Part shown: piece by piece, positions 33,515 through 46,098 of the stretch
Layout of the letters: the number at the start of each line of letters is the position of its first letter
Position numbering within the stretch: the stretch's first letter is position 1
Assembly: GCA_012861695.1 (NCBI GenBank)
Contig: JAAOOA010000052.1
Span: forward strand, 214,001-278,000
Direction of reading: 5' to 3'
Length of the DNA: 64,000 bases
Source of the DNA: Trematomus loennbergii
Lineage: Eukaryota; Chordata; Actinopteri; Perciformes; Nototheniidae
Made by a program: the position numbers and the translations under genes
The notes under the pieces: generated by a model
Databases searched by the model: none
What the model saw: only the letters and a program-made list of their open reading frames with translations
What the model was told of the DNA's origin: nothing

Positions 33515-35322
33515 CCTTCCTGCAGTTCCTCACAGCTGGAATCAGTCTCCGTTTCCCCTCCTCTGATGTTTTGTACTGACTCAGGTCCAACTCATCCAGA
33601 ACCTCCTCTGACATCTGCAGCATGTAGGCCAGAGCAGAGCAGTGGATCTCAGAGAGTTCCTTCTCTGATCTGTTCTCTGACTTCAGGAACTCTGTGATCT
33701 CCTGATGTACTGAGTGGTCCTTCATCTCTGTCAGACAGTGGAAGATGTTGATGCTCCTGTCAGGAGAGATTTCATCACTGCTCATCTCCTTCAGGTTGCT
33801 GATGGCTCTCTGGATGGTTTCTGGACTGTTGTCTGTGCGACCCAGCAGGCCTCCTAAGAGTCTCTGGTTGGACTCCAGAGAGAGGCCGTGGAGAAAGCGG
33901 ACAAACAGGTCCAGGTGGCCATTTTCACTTCTGAGGGATTTCTCCATGGCTCCCTTTAGGAAGACATCCAGGGATGGGTAATCCTGATCACTGTTTTTAC
34001 TGTTCTCATAGTCCCAGTCTCCCTGCAGGAAGTCCTTCAGTACCTCTGTGTTCTGTTGGTGTAACAGTGCAACATGTAGACTGCAGCCAGAAACTCCTGA
34101 ATGCTCAGATGAACAAAGCAGTAGACTGTTTTCTGGAAGATCACTCTCTCTCTTTTGAAGATCTCTGTACAAACTCCTGAATGCACCAAGGCCTCGGTGA
34201 CACCAAGACCACAGCGCTGCAGGTCTTCTTGGTAGAACATGATGTCTCCTTTCTCCAGATGTTCAAACGCCAGCCTCCCCAGCTTCAGAAGAAGCTCCCT
34301 GTCAGCCTCCGTCAGCTGCTGTGGACTCGTCTCATGTCCCTCTTCATACTTCTGCTTCTTCCTCTTGGTCTGGACCAGCAGGAAGTGTGAGTACATGTCA
34401 GTGAGGGTCTGGGGCAGCTCTCCTCTCTGGTCTGTAGTCAACATGTGGTCCAGAACTGCAGCAGTGATCCAGCAGAAGACTGGGATCTGACACATGATGT
34501 GGAGGCTCCTGGAGCTCTTGATGTGAGAGATGATTCTGCTGGACAGGTCTTCATCACTCGATCTCCTCCTGAAGTACTCCTCCTTCTGGGCGTCAGTGAA
34601 GCCTCGTACTTCTGTTACCCTGTCCACACACTCAGGAGGGATCTGATTGGCCGCTGCAGGTCTGGAAGTTATCCAGACGAGAGCCGAGGGAAGCAGCTTC
34701 CCCCTGATGAGGTTTGTCAGCAGCACGTTGACTGAGGACTTCTGTGAGACATCAGACACAACCTCATTGTTTCTGAAGTCCAGAGAAAGTCTGCTTTCAT
34801 CCAGGCCGTCAAAGATGAGCAGCACTTTGCAGACAGCCAGCTGCTCTGCTGTGACCTTCTGTAAGGTTGGATGGAAAACATGGAGCAGCCTGAGAAGACT
34901 GTACTGCTCACCTTTGATCAGGTTCATCTCCCTGAAGGAGAGCGGGATCACCAGACTGACATCTTGGTTTCCCAAACCCTCGGCCCAGTCCAGAGTGAAC
35001 TTCTGCACTGAGAAGGTTTTTCCAACTCCAGCGACTCCGTTGGTCAGGACCGCTCTGATGAGAGTCTGTTGGTCAGGTGAGGCTTTAAAGATGTCCTGGC
35101 ACTTGATTGGAGTGTCATGGAGGGTCTCTTTTGGAAGCTGTCTCCAGCTGCCTCACCTCATGTTGGGTATTAACCTCTTCACTCCTGCCTTGTGTGATGT
35201 AGAGCTCAGTGAAGATCCTGTTGAGGAGGGTTTCACTTTGATCAGTTCCTTCAGTCACACGTTCACATCTCCTCCTCAGACTGAGCCTATGTTCATCTAA
35301 AACCTCCTGCAGACCACTCTCT
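33515..35322 (-). CDS. NLR gene: FISNA-NACHT exon, two frameshifts
   Basis: This large exon of a fish NLR (NLRC3-like/NLR-C) encodes the FISNA segment ([51 protein letters not shown]). The NACHT ATPase follows: Walker [16 protein letters not shown] near 35020, Walker [14 protein letters not shown] near 34800, and FRGF-like [12 protein letters not shown]. The winged-helix/superhelical region ends [27 protein letters not shown], then NACHT-associated helices to [13 protein letters not shown] acceptor lies near 35323 and a GTAAGT donor follows 33515. One-base frame changes occur near 35110 (A run) and near 34055, so as assembled it cannot encode one protein. The product would be a cytosolic sensor that oligomerises through NACHT. 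Confidence 0.92.
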
Positions 35323-35512
35323 GCTGGAAGAGAAGGAAACAGAGAGAATCAGAAAATGCTTTTGAGAATATAACAATAAAACTAATAAAAACAGACTGAG
35401 TTTAAATGTTTTATAAACATTTTAATGTCTATGTTCTTCAACAGAATACCTAATAAACAAAACAAATGAACCAGGAAGAGGAATAAGACGCTGCATGAGT
35501 TCGGCCTCTTAC

Positions 35513-35748
35513 CTCGTACAGAGCTGGTCTGACTGGCTGTCTGCAGGCCAGCTCTGGTTCTGGATCTTTCTCCACACTGGGGACAGCAGGGGTCTCCTGA
35601 TGGAGGGCGCTGCTCCCAGTATGAGGTGATGCACTGTCTGCAGAACCAGTGTCCACAGCTGGTAGAGACTGGATCCTTCAGGACGTCCTGACACAGAGCA
35701 CAGCTGGACAGCTGCTCCTCCACAGGAACACCACTCTTCCTCTTCCCT
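35513..35748 (-). CDS. NLR gene: RING-finger exon
   Basis: A CTCCACAG acceptor precedes 35748 and a GTAAGAGG donor lies at 35505-35512. The open frame contains KSGVPVEEQLSSCALCQDVL, KDPVSTSCGHWFCRQCITSY, and PCCPQCGERSRT. The Cys/His spacing (C-x2-C, C-x-H-x2-C-x2-C, C-x2-C) is a C3HC4 RING, as in TRIM-type E3 ligases. A RING-like exon before FISNA-NACHT is a known arrangement in some fish NLR subgroups. It suggests ubiquitin-ligase activity joined to an NLR sensor, but this is inferred. The exon has no frameshift. Confidence 0.85.
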
Positions 35749-36001
35749 CTGTGGAGAGGAACACATCCTTTATAGCACTTTACTTCAGAGGGCTGATTCT
35801 CACCAAAGGTACAACAAGGGGGCACATTCTAGTTTGATATTTAAAAAAAGGTCTATATAATATATACCCTTGTGATCAGGTATAGCTTACAATTCACATG
35901 ATCATAAAACCAGAGAGCATCCTGTCTGGATTCATCACCCAGAGGAGCACATGTTCCCTGTATCTACACACACATTATATTTTATATATATATATATATA
36001 C

Positions 36002-36954
<953 letters not shown>

Positions 36955-36959
36955 ACAAT

Positions 36960-37910
36960 ACAATATATATAAACAATATATATATATACACACCGTATTA
37001 ACCTGGTATAACCCAACTTGCATAGAATCTGCTGTGAATTAATATAAATAAACATATGGAAAGGATGCCTAAATAACAACAGAATGATACTGATGTGTAA
37101 AAAGCCTGAGTTAATGCTTTGTCAGGTCTGTCTCCAACACAACGAGCATAACATTTTTTTCCTTTTTGTTTCTGAAGAGATGGGTTTGATTAAAGCTAGG
37201 CTAACATTAGCTGTTCCATCAACACTCAGAGTAACTTCATGAAGTCATAAGTACAGCAGTCACTATATTGTTAGCACCACAGAAAGTCTCTGGTTTATAC
37301 AGGAACATGAATAACCCTGATTGAATATGAGCTGCTGTCGAGCTCTGTTCTCCTCTCTGATTCCCCTCAGACCGTCAGAGACCCCAGGAGCACAATCTCA
37401 ACACTGACAGGTTTTGTAACAGAGCGTCACAAGCTTTACACTCAGGTTGAAATGTGTCACGCTGCACGAATACGCAGGTGATATGAATTTAACATCTTCA
37501 CTTCCTTCGTGTTGCCAGGCACGGATCTGTGTCTTCGTATTGACTCGACATGTGATTTCACAAAACTCTGTTTTTCTGCTAATGCTAAACACAACCAGCT
37601 CACCAGGTTATTACTATTATTAATAAACATCTTAAAAAGACATATCATAGATATGCCCAAGTAGTTAAATAATGTTTTGGACAATATATATCGTTTTTAA
37701 ATCAGTATTTATCAATATTGTTGCTATTTAAAACCATTTTATACACAGATACAATGATAATATAATTGCATATTGAAATATCCTTAGATAATGTTAGCTT
37801 GCTCTGCTGCGTTCTCCCTTTACAAACTGCTCACATGATTTCATTAAAGAACAGTTTGATATATTAGATTACATCAAAACTGGATCCTCTTCAGGTCAGT
37901 TTACAGGAGA
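36960..37910. other. NLR intron, nothing recognised
   Basis: AT-rich intronic sequence with no element that I can name. Confidence 0.5.
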
Positions 37911-37919
37911 GACTCTTAC

Positions 37920-38020
37920 TTTGTGTCTGAGGGTCCAGGTTCATTACTGAAGTATGGAGTCCAGTCTATAGAAGTCACTCTTCAGAGAACACATGGAGAC
38001 CGTAGACCCTGCTCTGTGTC
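37920..38020 (-). CDS. NLR gene: N-terminal repeat exon B (degraded)
   Basis: On the minus strand the text includes STVSMCSLKSDFYR and, in another frame, NEPGPSDTK before a GTAAGAG donor (37913-37919). It is a sister of the exon at 39717, sharing SLKSD and EPGPSDTK. Such short repeated exons precede FISNA in fish NLR-C genes. The frame is broken in the middle, so it may be skipped or dead. Confidence 0.55.
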
Positions 38021-38315
38021 TGTGGAAACAACACATGTTTAAACATCATAAGTTCATTTAAAGAGCAGCTTTTGATCTATGACTGTTCACCTGATGAAAG
38101 ATCTTTAGAGTTGTTGAGTCGTGATTGTGGGTTTCTGTTGTTCAAATTCATTCGAGTGTGAAACGTTTTACATATTTGCATTTTATTTGCTTAATTTAAC
38201 ACAAAGTCCAACATGTAGAGCAGGGGTGTCAAACTTGCTTGATTTCATTCCGGGCCACATCAGCATTATGGTTGCACTCAAAGGGCCGGTTGTAATTTTA
38301 ATTATATATAAATAT

Positions 38316-39274
<959 letters not shown>

Positions 39275-39716
39275 ATAAATATACATATGTAAATATAATA
39301 TATTAAATAATGTATTATATTACATTGTTGACCCTGCATTGGATTATTATCAGTTCTGGTAATATCTTCCTAAATAACTACGTCTGAAAGCAGAAGTCTA
39401 GGGCAAATCATTGAAAGCAAATATTCAACAATTACACCAATTGTATTGTATATTATATTCTTTGCAAGCTCTTGCGGGCCACATAAAATGAGGTCGCGGG
39501 CCGGATTTGGCCCCCGGGCCTTGAGTTTGACACCCCTGATGTAGAATGTGAGGATGATTTCACTAGTAGATTATTTACTATCTCTGATGATGACAAGAAG
39601 CAAGAGATCAATTCAACTTTGTTAATGTTCTCTACTGGGTTTCATTAAACAGTTTAGATGATCAGATACCAACGAACTGGATCCTCTGCAGGTCAGGTTA
39701 CAGTGGAGACTCTTAC

Positions 39717-39815
39717 TTTGTGTCTGAGGGTCCAGGTTCATCACTGAACTCTGGAGGTCTCTCCAGAGACCAGTCACTCTTCAGAGACAGACCGCTGGAG
39801 ACTGGAGACGTGTCC
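39717..39815 (-). CDS. NLR gene: N-terminal repeat exon A
   Basis: On the minus strand it reads DTSPVSSGLSLKSDWSLERP then PEFSDEPGPSDTK, followed by a GTAAGAG donor (39710-39716). The SLKSD and EPGPSDTK blocks are typical of the repeated N-terminal exons of fish NLR-C genes. The upstream boundary is uncertain because the ERV begins only 35 bp away (39850). Its insertion may have removed or displaced the acceptor region. Confidence 0.6.
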
Positions 39816-39849
39816 TCTTCCTCTTCTTTTAATCACTCATCTTCTCCAG

Positions 39850-40384
39850 TGTTGAGATCTCCAAATCAGGTTGAATACTTAAAACGAAAGTTAGTTATAA
39901 TCAAATATAATCAATTATATTCTTGTATAACCCACAATGAAAATGCTTCATATTTTGATTTTCTATATTTACAGTATAAACAAAACACAAGTGGTTTGTT
40001 AAGTTGAGTGTAAGGCCTATAATGGTTTATGGTTGTCACTGTTAAGAGGAGAGGCAGTTTCTTCCCTCTCCCCTCACAGCAGTACACAGGGAGGGGGGCT
40101 CCTGACTTAAGGAGAAATACATTGAGGCCCCAAAAAGGTGGTTATGTCATAGCCGAGAATAATATTTTGCAAGTCCTGCAGAGTAGGGGTCATGTCCTTT
40201 TTACACAAACATGGGAATGTGTCTTATGCCATAGCATATGTCTGGTCATGTCCAGTCCTGTACATCAGAGGCCATGCCCAGTTTCCACAAATATGGGTAT
40301 GGAGGAGGTGTCTATCCTGTTTTCGAGCATAAAGACACTGGCAGATGGGGAGGAATTATTTATTTTTTTGGAGGGAGAGAGAGA

Positions 40385-40418
<34 letters not shown>

Positions 40419-41260
40419 CTCTCTCCCGGTAAAGCTCTCTTCCTTCAGAGCTGGGTTTTACTCTCGGTAAGGTTAACTGGGTAACTATTGCTTGAATCTC
40501 TGTGTATTGAATGCTGAGTGAATGGATGGATGAAAGTTTTTAAACTTAGGATTTCTAACTGATCATTCTGAGGAGCAAAACCACTTAAATGTGTCAGGCT
40601 ATAGGCTGTGAATGTTAGAACCTTCGATCCACGAGGAGATCCCTCTGGGTTTCTGTCAGAATTCAATCTGAACATTCTGAGGAACTGACCTCTTACATGT
40701 GTCAGGCCATAGTGTGTGGATGTTAACCCCGTCGATCTGTGAGGAAATTCCTTTTGGATTTTGTCGGGAGACTTTAATGGGTGAACTATGAATTAAGGTT
40801 TTAGATTAGAAAAATAACCCCAGCATGATATGTTTAGTATGATTATATGTTGTAACGAGAGAAGGTAAAAACCCTGTATAAGTTTGGACCTATTTTTCTT
40901 CAAATAAACTGATCCCACCTTTTGGATTGGGACAACTTAAAAGACATCAGCGCTCTCCTCTCCTGCTTCAAAGGTAAGATTGCACACTGCCACACTCACA
41001 CTTAGTATAGGGCCACACCTCATTTACTGATATCAAAATCCTTCGGGATCGCTTAAACAGATTTAGGGGGTCGTCTGAATTGAAACAGCAGTTAATTGAA
41101 CCTGGTTCTTCGGGGAGTTAATAGAGGTGAGATCTTGCTGATCGTTGGTGGATCTGAGCCAAGCAGTAAACTTACATAGACTCAATAACTTCGGTTAGGT
41201 TAATTAGGAGGTCTGAATAATTTGCCGGAATAAATTATCAGATGACTCCCGACTCTTACA
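39850..41260 (+). mobile_element. 5' LTR of the ERV
   Basis: It is 1411 bp, from TGTTGAGATCTCC to GACTCTTACA, and collinear with the antisense solo LTR 27629-28859. The 3' fragment at 51474-51764 matches its last 290 bp. A 32-base G run (40387-40418) lies in it and is missing from the solo copy. AATAAACTGATCCC near 40911 could be the polyadenylation signal. AAAGGTAAGA at 40970 resembles a splice donor. Confidence 0.88.
40387..40418 (+). repeat. 32-base G run in the LTR
   Basis: A G homopolymer following a GAGAGAGAG stretch. The solo LTR has no such tract at the matching place, so it expanded after the two copies split, or is an assembly artefact. Confidence 0.9.
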
Positions 41261-41278
41261 TGACGCCCAACGTGGGGC
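41261..41278 (+). other. Primer-binding site, tRNA-Lys type
   Basis: TGACGCCCAACGTGGGGC follows the LTR directly. It differs at one base from the 3' end complement used with tRNA-Lys(CUU) primers (TGG at the start in place of TGA). The contact with the CA of the LTR is exact, which confirms the LTR boundary. The primer assignment is from memory. Confidence 0.75.
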
Positions 41279-41937
41279 TCTGTGAGAAGTTATACTTCTA
41301 CAGAGTTAAAATACAAGAACCAAAACGGCCTAGTGACAACGGTCGATGAGCACAAATCAGCAAAATACAGGCTGAAAGTCTTGTTAAAATACCTACCCAA
41401 ATCCTAGAATATATATTTAAACCTAAAAGTGTAGTAATTAAAGTTGATACTATTGCACCGGACTGAGGGTTATATTATATCGGATATTGCTGTCTGTTAA
41501 AGAAGCTAAAGTAGGCTTTTCTTCCCCTAGCCAAACTGGGAAGCCCCTGTGGTCCCTAATGCACAGGTTTGGTGGCTAGTAGTTATTAGTAAAGTCAGCC
41601 GTAGGAGCACTGCTCAGTACCTGTCCAATTACTTTGAAACGTACAGGTAGGACTTGACAAAGAGCTGCGGTTAGAATTTTTGCGTTAAAACATAACGTGG
41701 TGAAGAGTTAATAGGATATTTAATAAAGATAAACCATAGGTCTAAAAGGGTTCCTTGGCTGTTGGAAAAGCTCGAAGCTCGATACATAACCCTCTTAGTT
41801 GAGGTATCCGCATGCACTAGCTGAATCCAGGAGAGTACCTAGAACCAAGTGACGGTATAGTCGGACTGATCCTCCGGTGTGAGTAATAGCCTAGGAACTT
41901 GCATGTGTATAAAAGAGTGAACTTAAACCCTTAAATA
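41279..41937 (+). other. ERV leader region
   Basis: About 660 bp between the primer-binding site and the first long frame. This is where packaging signals would lie. No clear structure was identified by eye, and no other gene is seen. Confidence 0.5.
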
Positions 41938-42540
41938 ATGGCGGATGAGGTTAGAACGCAGTTTTTTAATGACTCAGAGCCAGCCACAGATTGGGAAGGA
42001 TACACAGAAGCTAGATCCGGACCTTCTGCCCCCCCTGGTCAGCTTAGCCCAGACCCACGGGCGTACCGCGACCTAAATACGTTCCTGTTAGACTACCGTT
42101 TAGACAGAGAGCAACAAGCAGGTGGTATAATGTCTGAGACCCTACCTCCACCCTACGGAGATGATAGCTCACAAATGCCACTTATGAGTATCCCATCTAA
42201 TACTCCTAAAAGAAAACACATTGTTAGACCTGATATTCAGGGAAAAGGAATGTTGGAAATGATAATGGCAGATATTGAAAATCTTAAACTGGATCAACCA
42301 ACCATGTTAGTGAACCCTGCTAATATGGAGCTAAAACATGTAGGAGGAATAGCAGCAGCTCTGGCAAAGAGAATAGGTCCTAGCATGCAAGCACAGAGCG
42401 ATAATATGATAAGGACTATTAAACTGACCCCTTTTGGAAATGGGATTTTCCGTTACACAACAGAAGACTCAATTCAGGCCTTAAAGAACGCTTTACAAAC
42501 AAGTCAGGGAGAGTTAAATGTGGTGCTATGTTGCTCATGA
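41938..42540 (+). CDS. ERV Gag-like protein with late-domain motifs and a macrodomain-like region (internal deletion)
   Basis: This 200-codon frame is the first of the ERV. Residues about 28-33 read GPSAPPG and residues about 69-74 read LPPPYGD. PSAP and PPPY are the classic late-domain motifs through which Gag recruits TSG101 and NEDD4-type ligases for budding. From about residue 112 the text reads MIMADIENLKLDQPTMLVNP, then ANMELKHVGGIAAALAKRIG. This fits the ADP-ribose-binding macrodomain pattern (D-I-x..VNPAN..L.H.GG.A.A). Near residue 165, FGNGIFRYTTEDSIQALKNA resembles the macrodomain glycine-rich loop and last helix. Only about 25 residues separate these blocks, fewer than a normal macrodomain has, so a middle piece is probably deleted. 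No capsid or zinc knuckle is visible. The function would be ADP-ribose binding or removal during infection, which is inferred. Confidence 0.72.
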   Translation: MADEVRTQFFNDSEPATDWEGYTEARSGPSAPPGQLSPDPRAYRDLNTFLLDYRLDREQQAGGIMSETLPPPYGDDSSQMPLMSIPSNTPKRKHIVRPDIQGKGMLEMIMADIENLKLDQPTMLVNPANMELKHVGGIAAALAKRIGPSMQAQSDNMIRTIKLTPFGNGIFRYTTEDSIQALKNALQTSQGELNVVLCCS

Positions 42541-43785
42541 GGGAGCTTACACTTTTGGGAAAAGATCTCCCCCTTTCTCTGCTCCTGAGGTGCTGCAGAC
42601 TCACAGCAGCACACAGGGTCAAAGACAGGCATGACCTCTGGAGAGGAAGACAATCTAAATCTGAACAGACCACAGAGCGACCCATTAAAAGGTTTTATGG
42701 CCTCAACACCAGTGGCGTTTTTATATGTACAAAAGTGGTGGGGCACAAAAAACTTAGATGTCTATATATAAGCTTCTGCAGTGACGTGCAGTGAGGTTCA
42801 TGGCTGGTGAGGCACTGGCACTGACTCTTCAGGTTTACAAATCTTATATTTTGACCTAAACCAAAATATAATATTATTTTCAAAAGCTTTTTTTGTCTGA
42901 TGCTTCGATTAATTTTAAACAGACAGTTCAACAAAAGGATACCCAAAAAATGTAATTTGATCATTTAAATATTGAATTGTTCTCTCTTAGTAAGATCCCA
43001 TTTTCAATAAAATGGCAGTCTTACCTTGACTTGAAGATGAAGTCCATTTGCCTATCCTTCTGGACAAACATTTCTATTACTTTTTTGTAAAAGTCCTCCT
43101 TAACTTTTTGTAGTTTCAAAAGTCTATCATAAATCTAATCGATAGATTTATGATTCGAAAATTATAAAAGTAGGGTAGACATGTGGATGTTATCCGGCTG
43201 AACAAAACGTGCATTTATCTAACAGGTACGTTTCCCATAGATCTTATTTCAAGCTATTTTCTAAAATCCTATAGAGAAACCTCATTGCTTTTTTGCAGCT
43301 TACTTCCTGGTTTTAGGACGCGTCACTGCAGCTCTCGTCTCCTCTTATTATACATCCATGCTCTTCACACACCACACTTTTCGCGGCACACGTACTTACA
43401 GCCAATCAGCTCTGAATGATGTGAGATGACGTATGGTGGGGATGGCAGCTCTGTGCCCCTATAGAGTGGCGAAGTCCCTCCCCTTCCGGTTGAGCCCCAT
43501 GGGACCTTATTTCGGAAAAATTATGTATTGAAGTCAATGGAGAGGGAAAGATTATCTTTCGATCCCGTTTGAATTGTGCCACGAATTACACATATGATGT
43601 TTGTCAATTTAAAAGATAATTTTGCAAGTCAAAAAAAAAAAAATGTGTCGTAAACTGTGAAGTAACACATTTGTTTGTGTGAAACGCTCAATGAACTACA
43701 TCTCTGGTCAACAACAACACACGTCACCAAGATGGCCGTCACTACTGTCTTGTCAACAAACGATTGACTATCACCACAATGAAAC

Positions 43786-44127
43786 GTCGGGTTACGTATT
43801 GTAACCCTTGTTATATAAACACAGGCGGAGCCCTCTACTGGACTCTATGGGTACTACCTTATCATGCAAGCATTCACCTACTGAGATTTCTATAGACGTA
43901 GCCGGCCCCGGGGCGGGCTTACCTGAATGCGTGCGCATCTCACTTCCGTATAAAAGGAGGCCTCGCCTCCTGACCACTATCCTACACCACTCTTCAGCGA
44001 GCGGTATAGGACAGACAGTGCCCCCAAGGTAGAGGGCTCCGCCTGTGTTTATATAACAAGGGTTACAATACGTAACCCGACGTTATATCTCTCACAGGCT
44101 CCGCCCTCTACTGGACTCTATGGGTAC
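43786..44127. repeat. DIRS left terminus and internal complementary region
   Basis: 43786-43838 and 44029-44081 are a perfect 53-bp inverted repeat with a 190-bp loop. The adjoining 44082-44127 complements the other end of the element. It templates circle formation in the DIRS life cycle (established model). Confidence 0.9.
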
Positions 44128-44738
44128 AGTGGGCGGAGCCCCGATGTATGCACGCACTGTCGTCCAGCACACCGTTCCACCTCACTGTCCCTGACCGGCT
44201 TTAGCAGCCACTGCGCCTCACTCACCTCTCCCTCGGTTGTAACCGTGGAGAAGTCCGGGCTGCGGCCGATAGAGCACACCCTGACGCGCTTGCCTCGCAA
44301 AAAAGTGTGCTCAAAAATAGTGCTGAGGACTCCCGTGCGTCTGCCCATAGGCAGACAGGGAAAGTCTGCAGCCCTGTATGGGTTCACTATGCACTCTCCC
44401 TCCTGAGTCCCTAAAGAGCACGGGGAGAACGCAAGTGCCCCCTATGTCCCCCCACTCCGCCACTGACCCTGTGCAGAGTGTGTAGGGACAATAGTATGGA
44501 GGGCTCTCCCCCTCCTGCCCCCAGGCAGGCGAGGGGAGCCTTCAGCCCTGTAAGGGCCCAGAGCGCATTACATCACCCCGCGACCCTCCAGGGGTCCGGA
44601 GAAATGTAAGCGCATTTACGTCCGGGGAGGGGGTCAGATGCCCACTGACCCACAGCCCCCCCCCTCCTCACCAGTCCTGTGTTGCCACAGCAAGTACAGA
44701 CGATGAGAAAGAGCCAGACATATCCAAGAGATAAAACT
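44128..44738. other. DIRS 3' non-coding region
   Basis: GC-rich sequence between the recombinase frame and the internal complementary region. Just before it, on the minus strand at about 44725, a frame continuing from the recombinase reads KFYLLDM, the likely site of the catalytic tyrosine. Confidence 0.45.
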
Positions 44739-46032
44739 TTATGAAGGGCCTGGCGTTGACCAAGACGCCGCCGTGCATATATCCTCCACACTCACACCGC
44801 TGAATAAGGCTGTTGATGCAGCCACAGCTCGTGTGGAGTGCGCACGGACCCCCATGGGACAGGCTCTCCCTGCCTGCTTGTAGGCGTGTGCAATGGTTTC
44901 ACAAAGCCAGCCTGCCAGACGTTTCTTGGACAGAGCTTTTCCAGTCACCCCGCCCCCGAAGCACACAAACAGCTGTTCAGTGCGTCTCAGGGTAGCTGTG
45001 CGCTCTACATAATATGCTAATGCGCGCACCGGGCAGAGGAGGTGTAATTTAGCTTCTCTAGCCCCCCCATGGGGTGGAAGACTAAAACCCCCCAACTGAA
45101 TAGCCCTCGACCTGAACTCACTCCTTAGGCTCTTGGGCACAAAGGAGGGGTTCGGTCTGAGTGTCGCCCCACTCTGGTCACCCCGAATCAATAAACAGCT
45201 CGGGTGCACCGACAGAGCGGTTAACTCGGACACTCTTTTGGCTGACGTTAAGGCAAGTAGCAACGCTGTCTTCCACGACAGTGCTTTCAGGGAGGAGAGC
45301 TCAAGAGGCTCAATGGCCCGTGACCAAGGCCTCGAGCACCAGCGGCAGGTCCCACTGTGGGGCGGAGGCGTGCACCACCGGGCGCAGCCTCCTGACCCCC
45401 TGTAAAAACCGCAACATCAGTGGATGAGAGAAGGCTGACCTGCCGTTGAACCCCTCATGACAGGACGAGATGGCTGCTGCATACACCTTCACTGTGGAAT
45501 GAGCAAGCCCTCTGTCCACCAGTAACTGTAAGAAGGATAAAATAGAGCCCAACTCACAAGATAGGGGCTCTATTCCCCGCTCCTCACACCAATGCTGGAA
45601 TCTCAACCACTTCGGCCTGTAACAGGCTGTGGTGGATTCTGCTCTAGCTGCCTGGATAGACTGAATAACGCTGTCAGACAATCCACCCTGTCTCAGCCTG
45701 TCCCTCTCAGGAGCCAAGCCTGAAGAGGACGGCCCAGAGTGGGTAACGCCCCGATTGCACCTGCCTCTTGAGACATCGCCCCCCAGAACTGGGGGATCGC
45801 CCAGGGCTGGCCCACCTTCATCTGTGTCATTTCTGAGTACCACGGAGCCCCGACGCGATCCGGTGCCACCAGAATGACTGCCAGACGTTCTCGCCTCACT
45901 CTCCCCAGGAGAGGGAGAATGAGACGCAGCGGTGGAAAGGCGTATAGCAGCTTTTTTGGCCATGGCTCGTGTGCAAACGCGTCCACCCCCAAAGGCGGGT
46001 CGTCGCTCAGGGCCATGGAAACCACAGGGCAC
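44739..46032 (-). pseudogene. DIRS tyrosine recombinase, frameshifted
   Basis: The N-terminal core-binding part (46032 to 45310) includes LSDSVIQSIQAARAESTTAC, FQHWCEERGIEPLSC and SFLQLLVDRGLAHSTVKVYA. A one-base shift near 45312 leads to the catalytic part (from 45263): LLLALTSAKRVSELTALSVH with the first Arg, then MGVRAHSTRAVAAS with the His-x-x-Arg box. A second shift near 44745 is needed to reach the tyrosine (KFYLL). The enzyme would insert the circular DNA, but as assembled it is broken twice. Confidence 0.85.
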
Positions 46033-46098
46033 AGTGGCTGTTGCGCCGGCTGGCGAACAGGTCCACTTCCGCTCTCCCGAACTGGGCCCAGATCTGCT

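Noticed and set aside
34647..35300. Plus-strand 217-codon frame over the NACHT exon
   Set aside because: It is the complement of the conserved FISNA-NACHT coding strand and has no recognisable domain.
42541..42709. Continuation of the macrodomain frame to the hAT insertion
   Set aside because: A stop ends the frame at 42540. The sequence after it shows no recognisable retroviral domain, so I left it as an ERV remnant.
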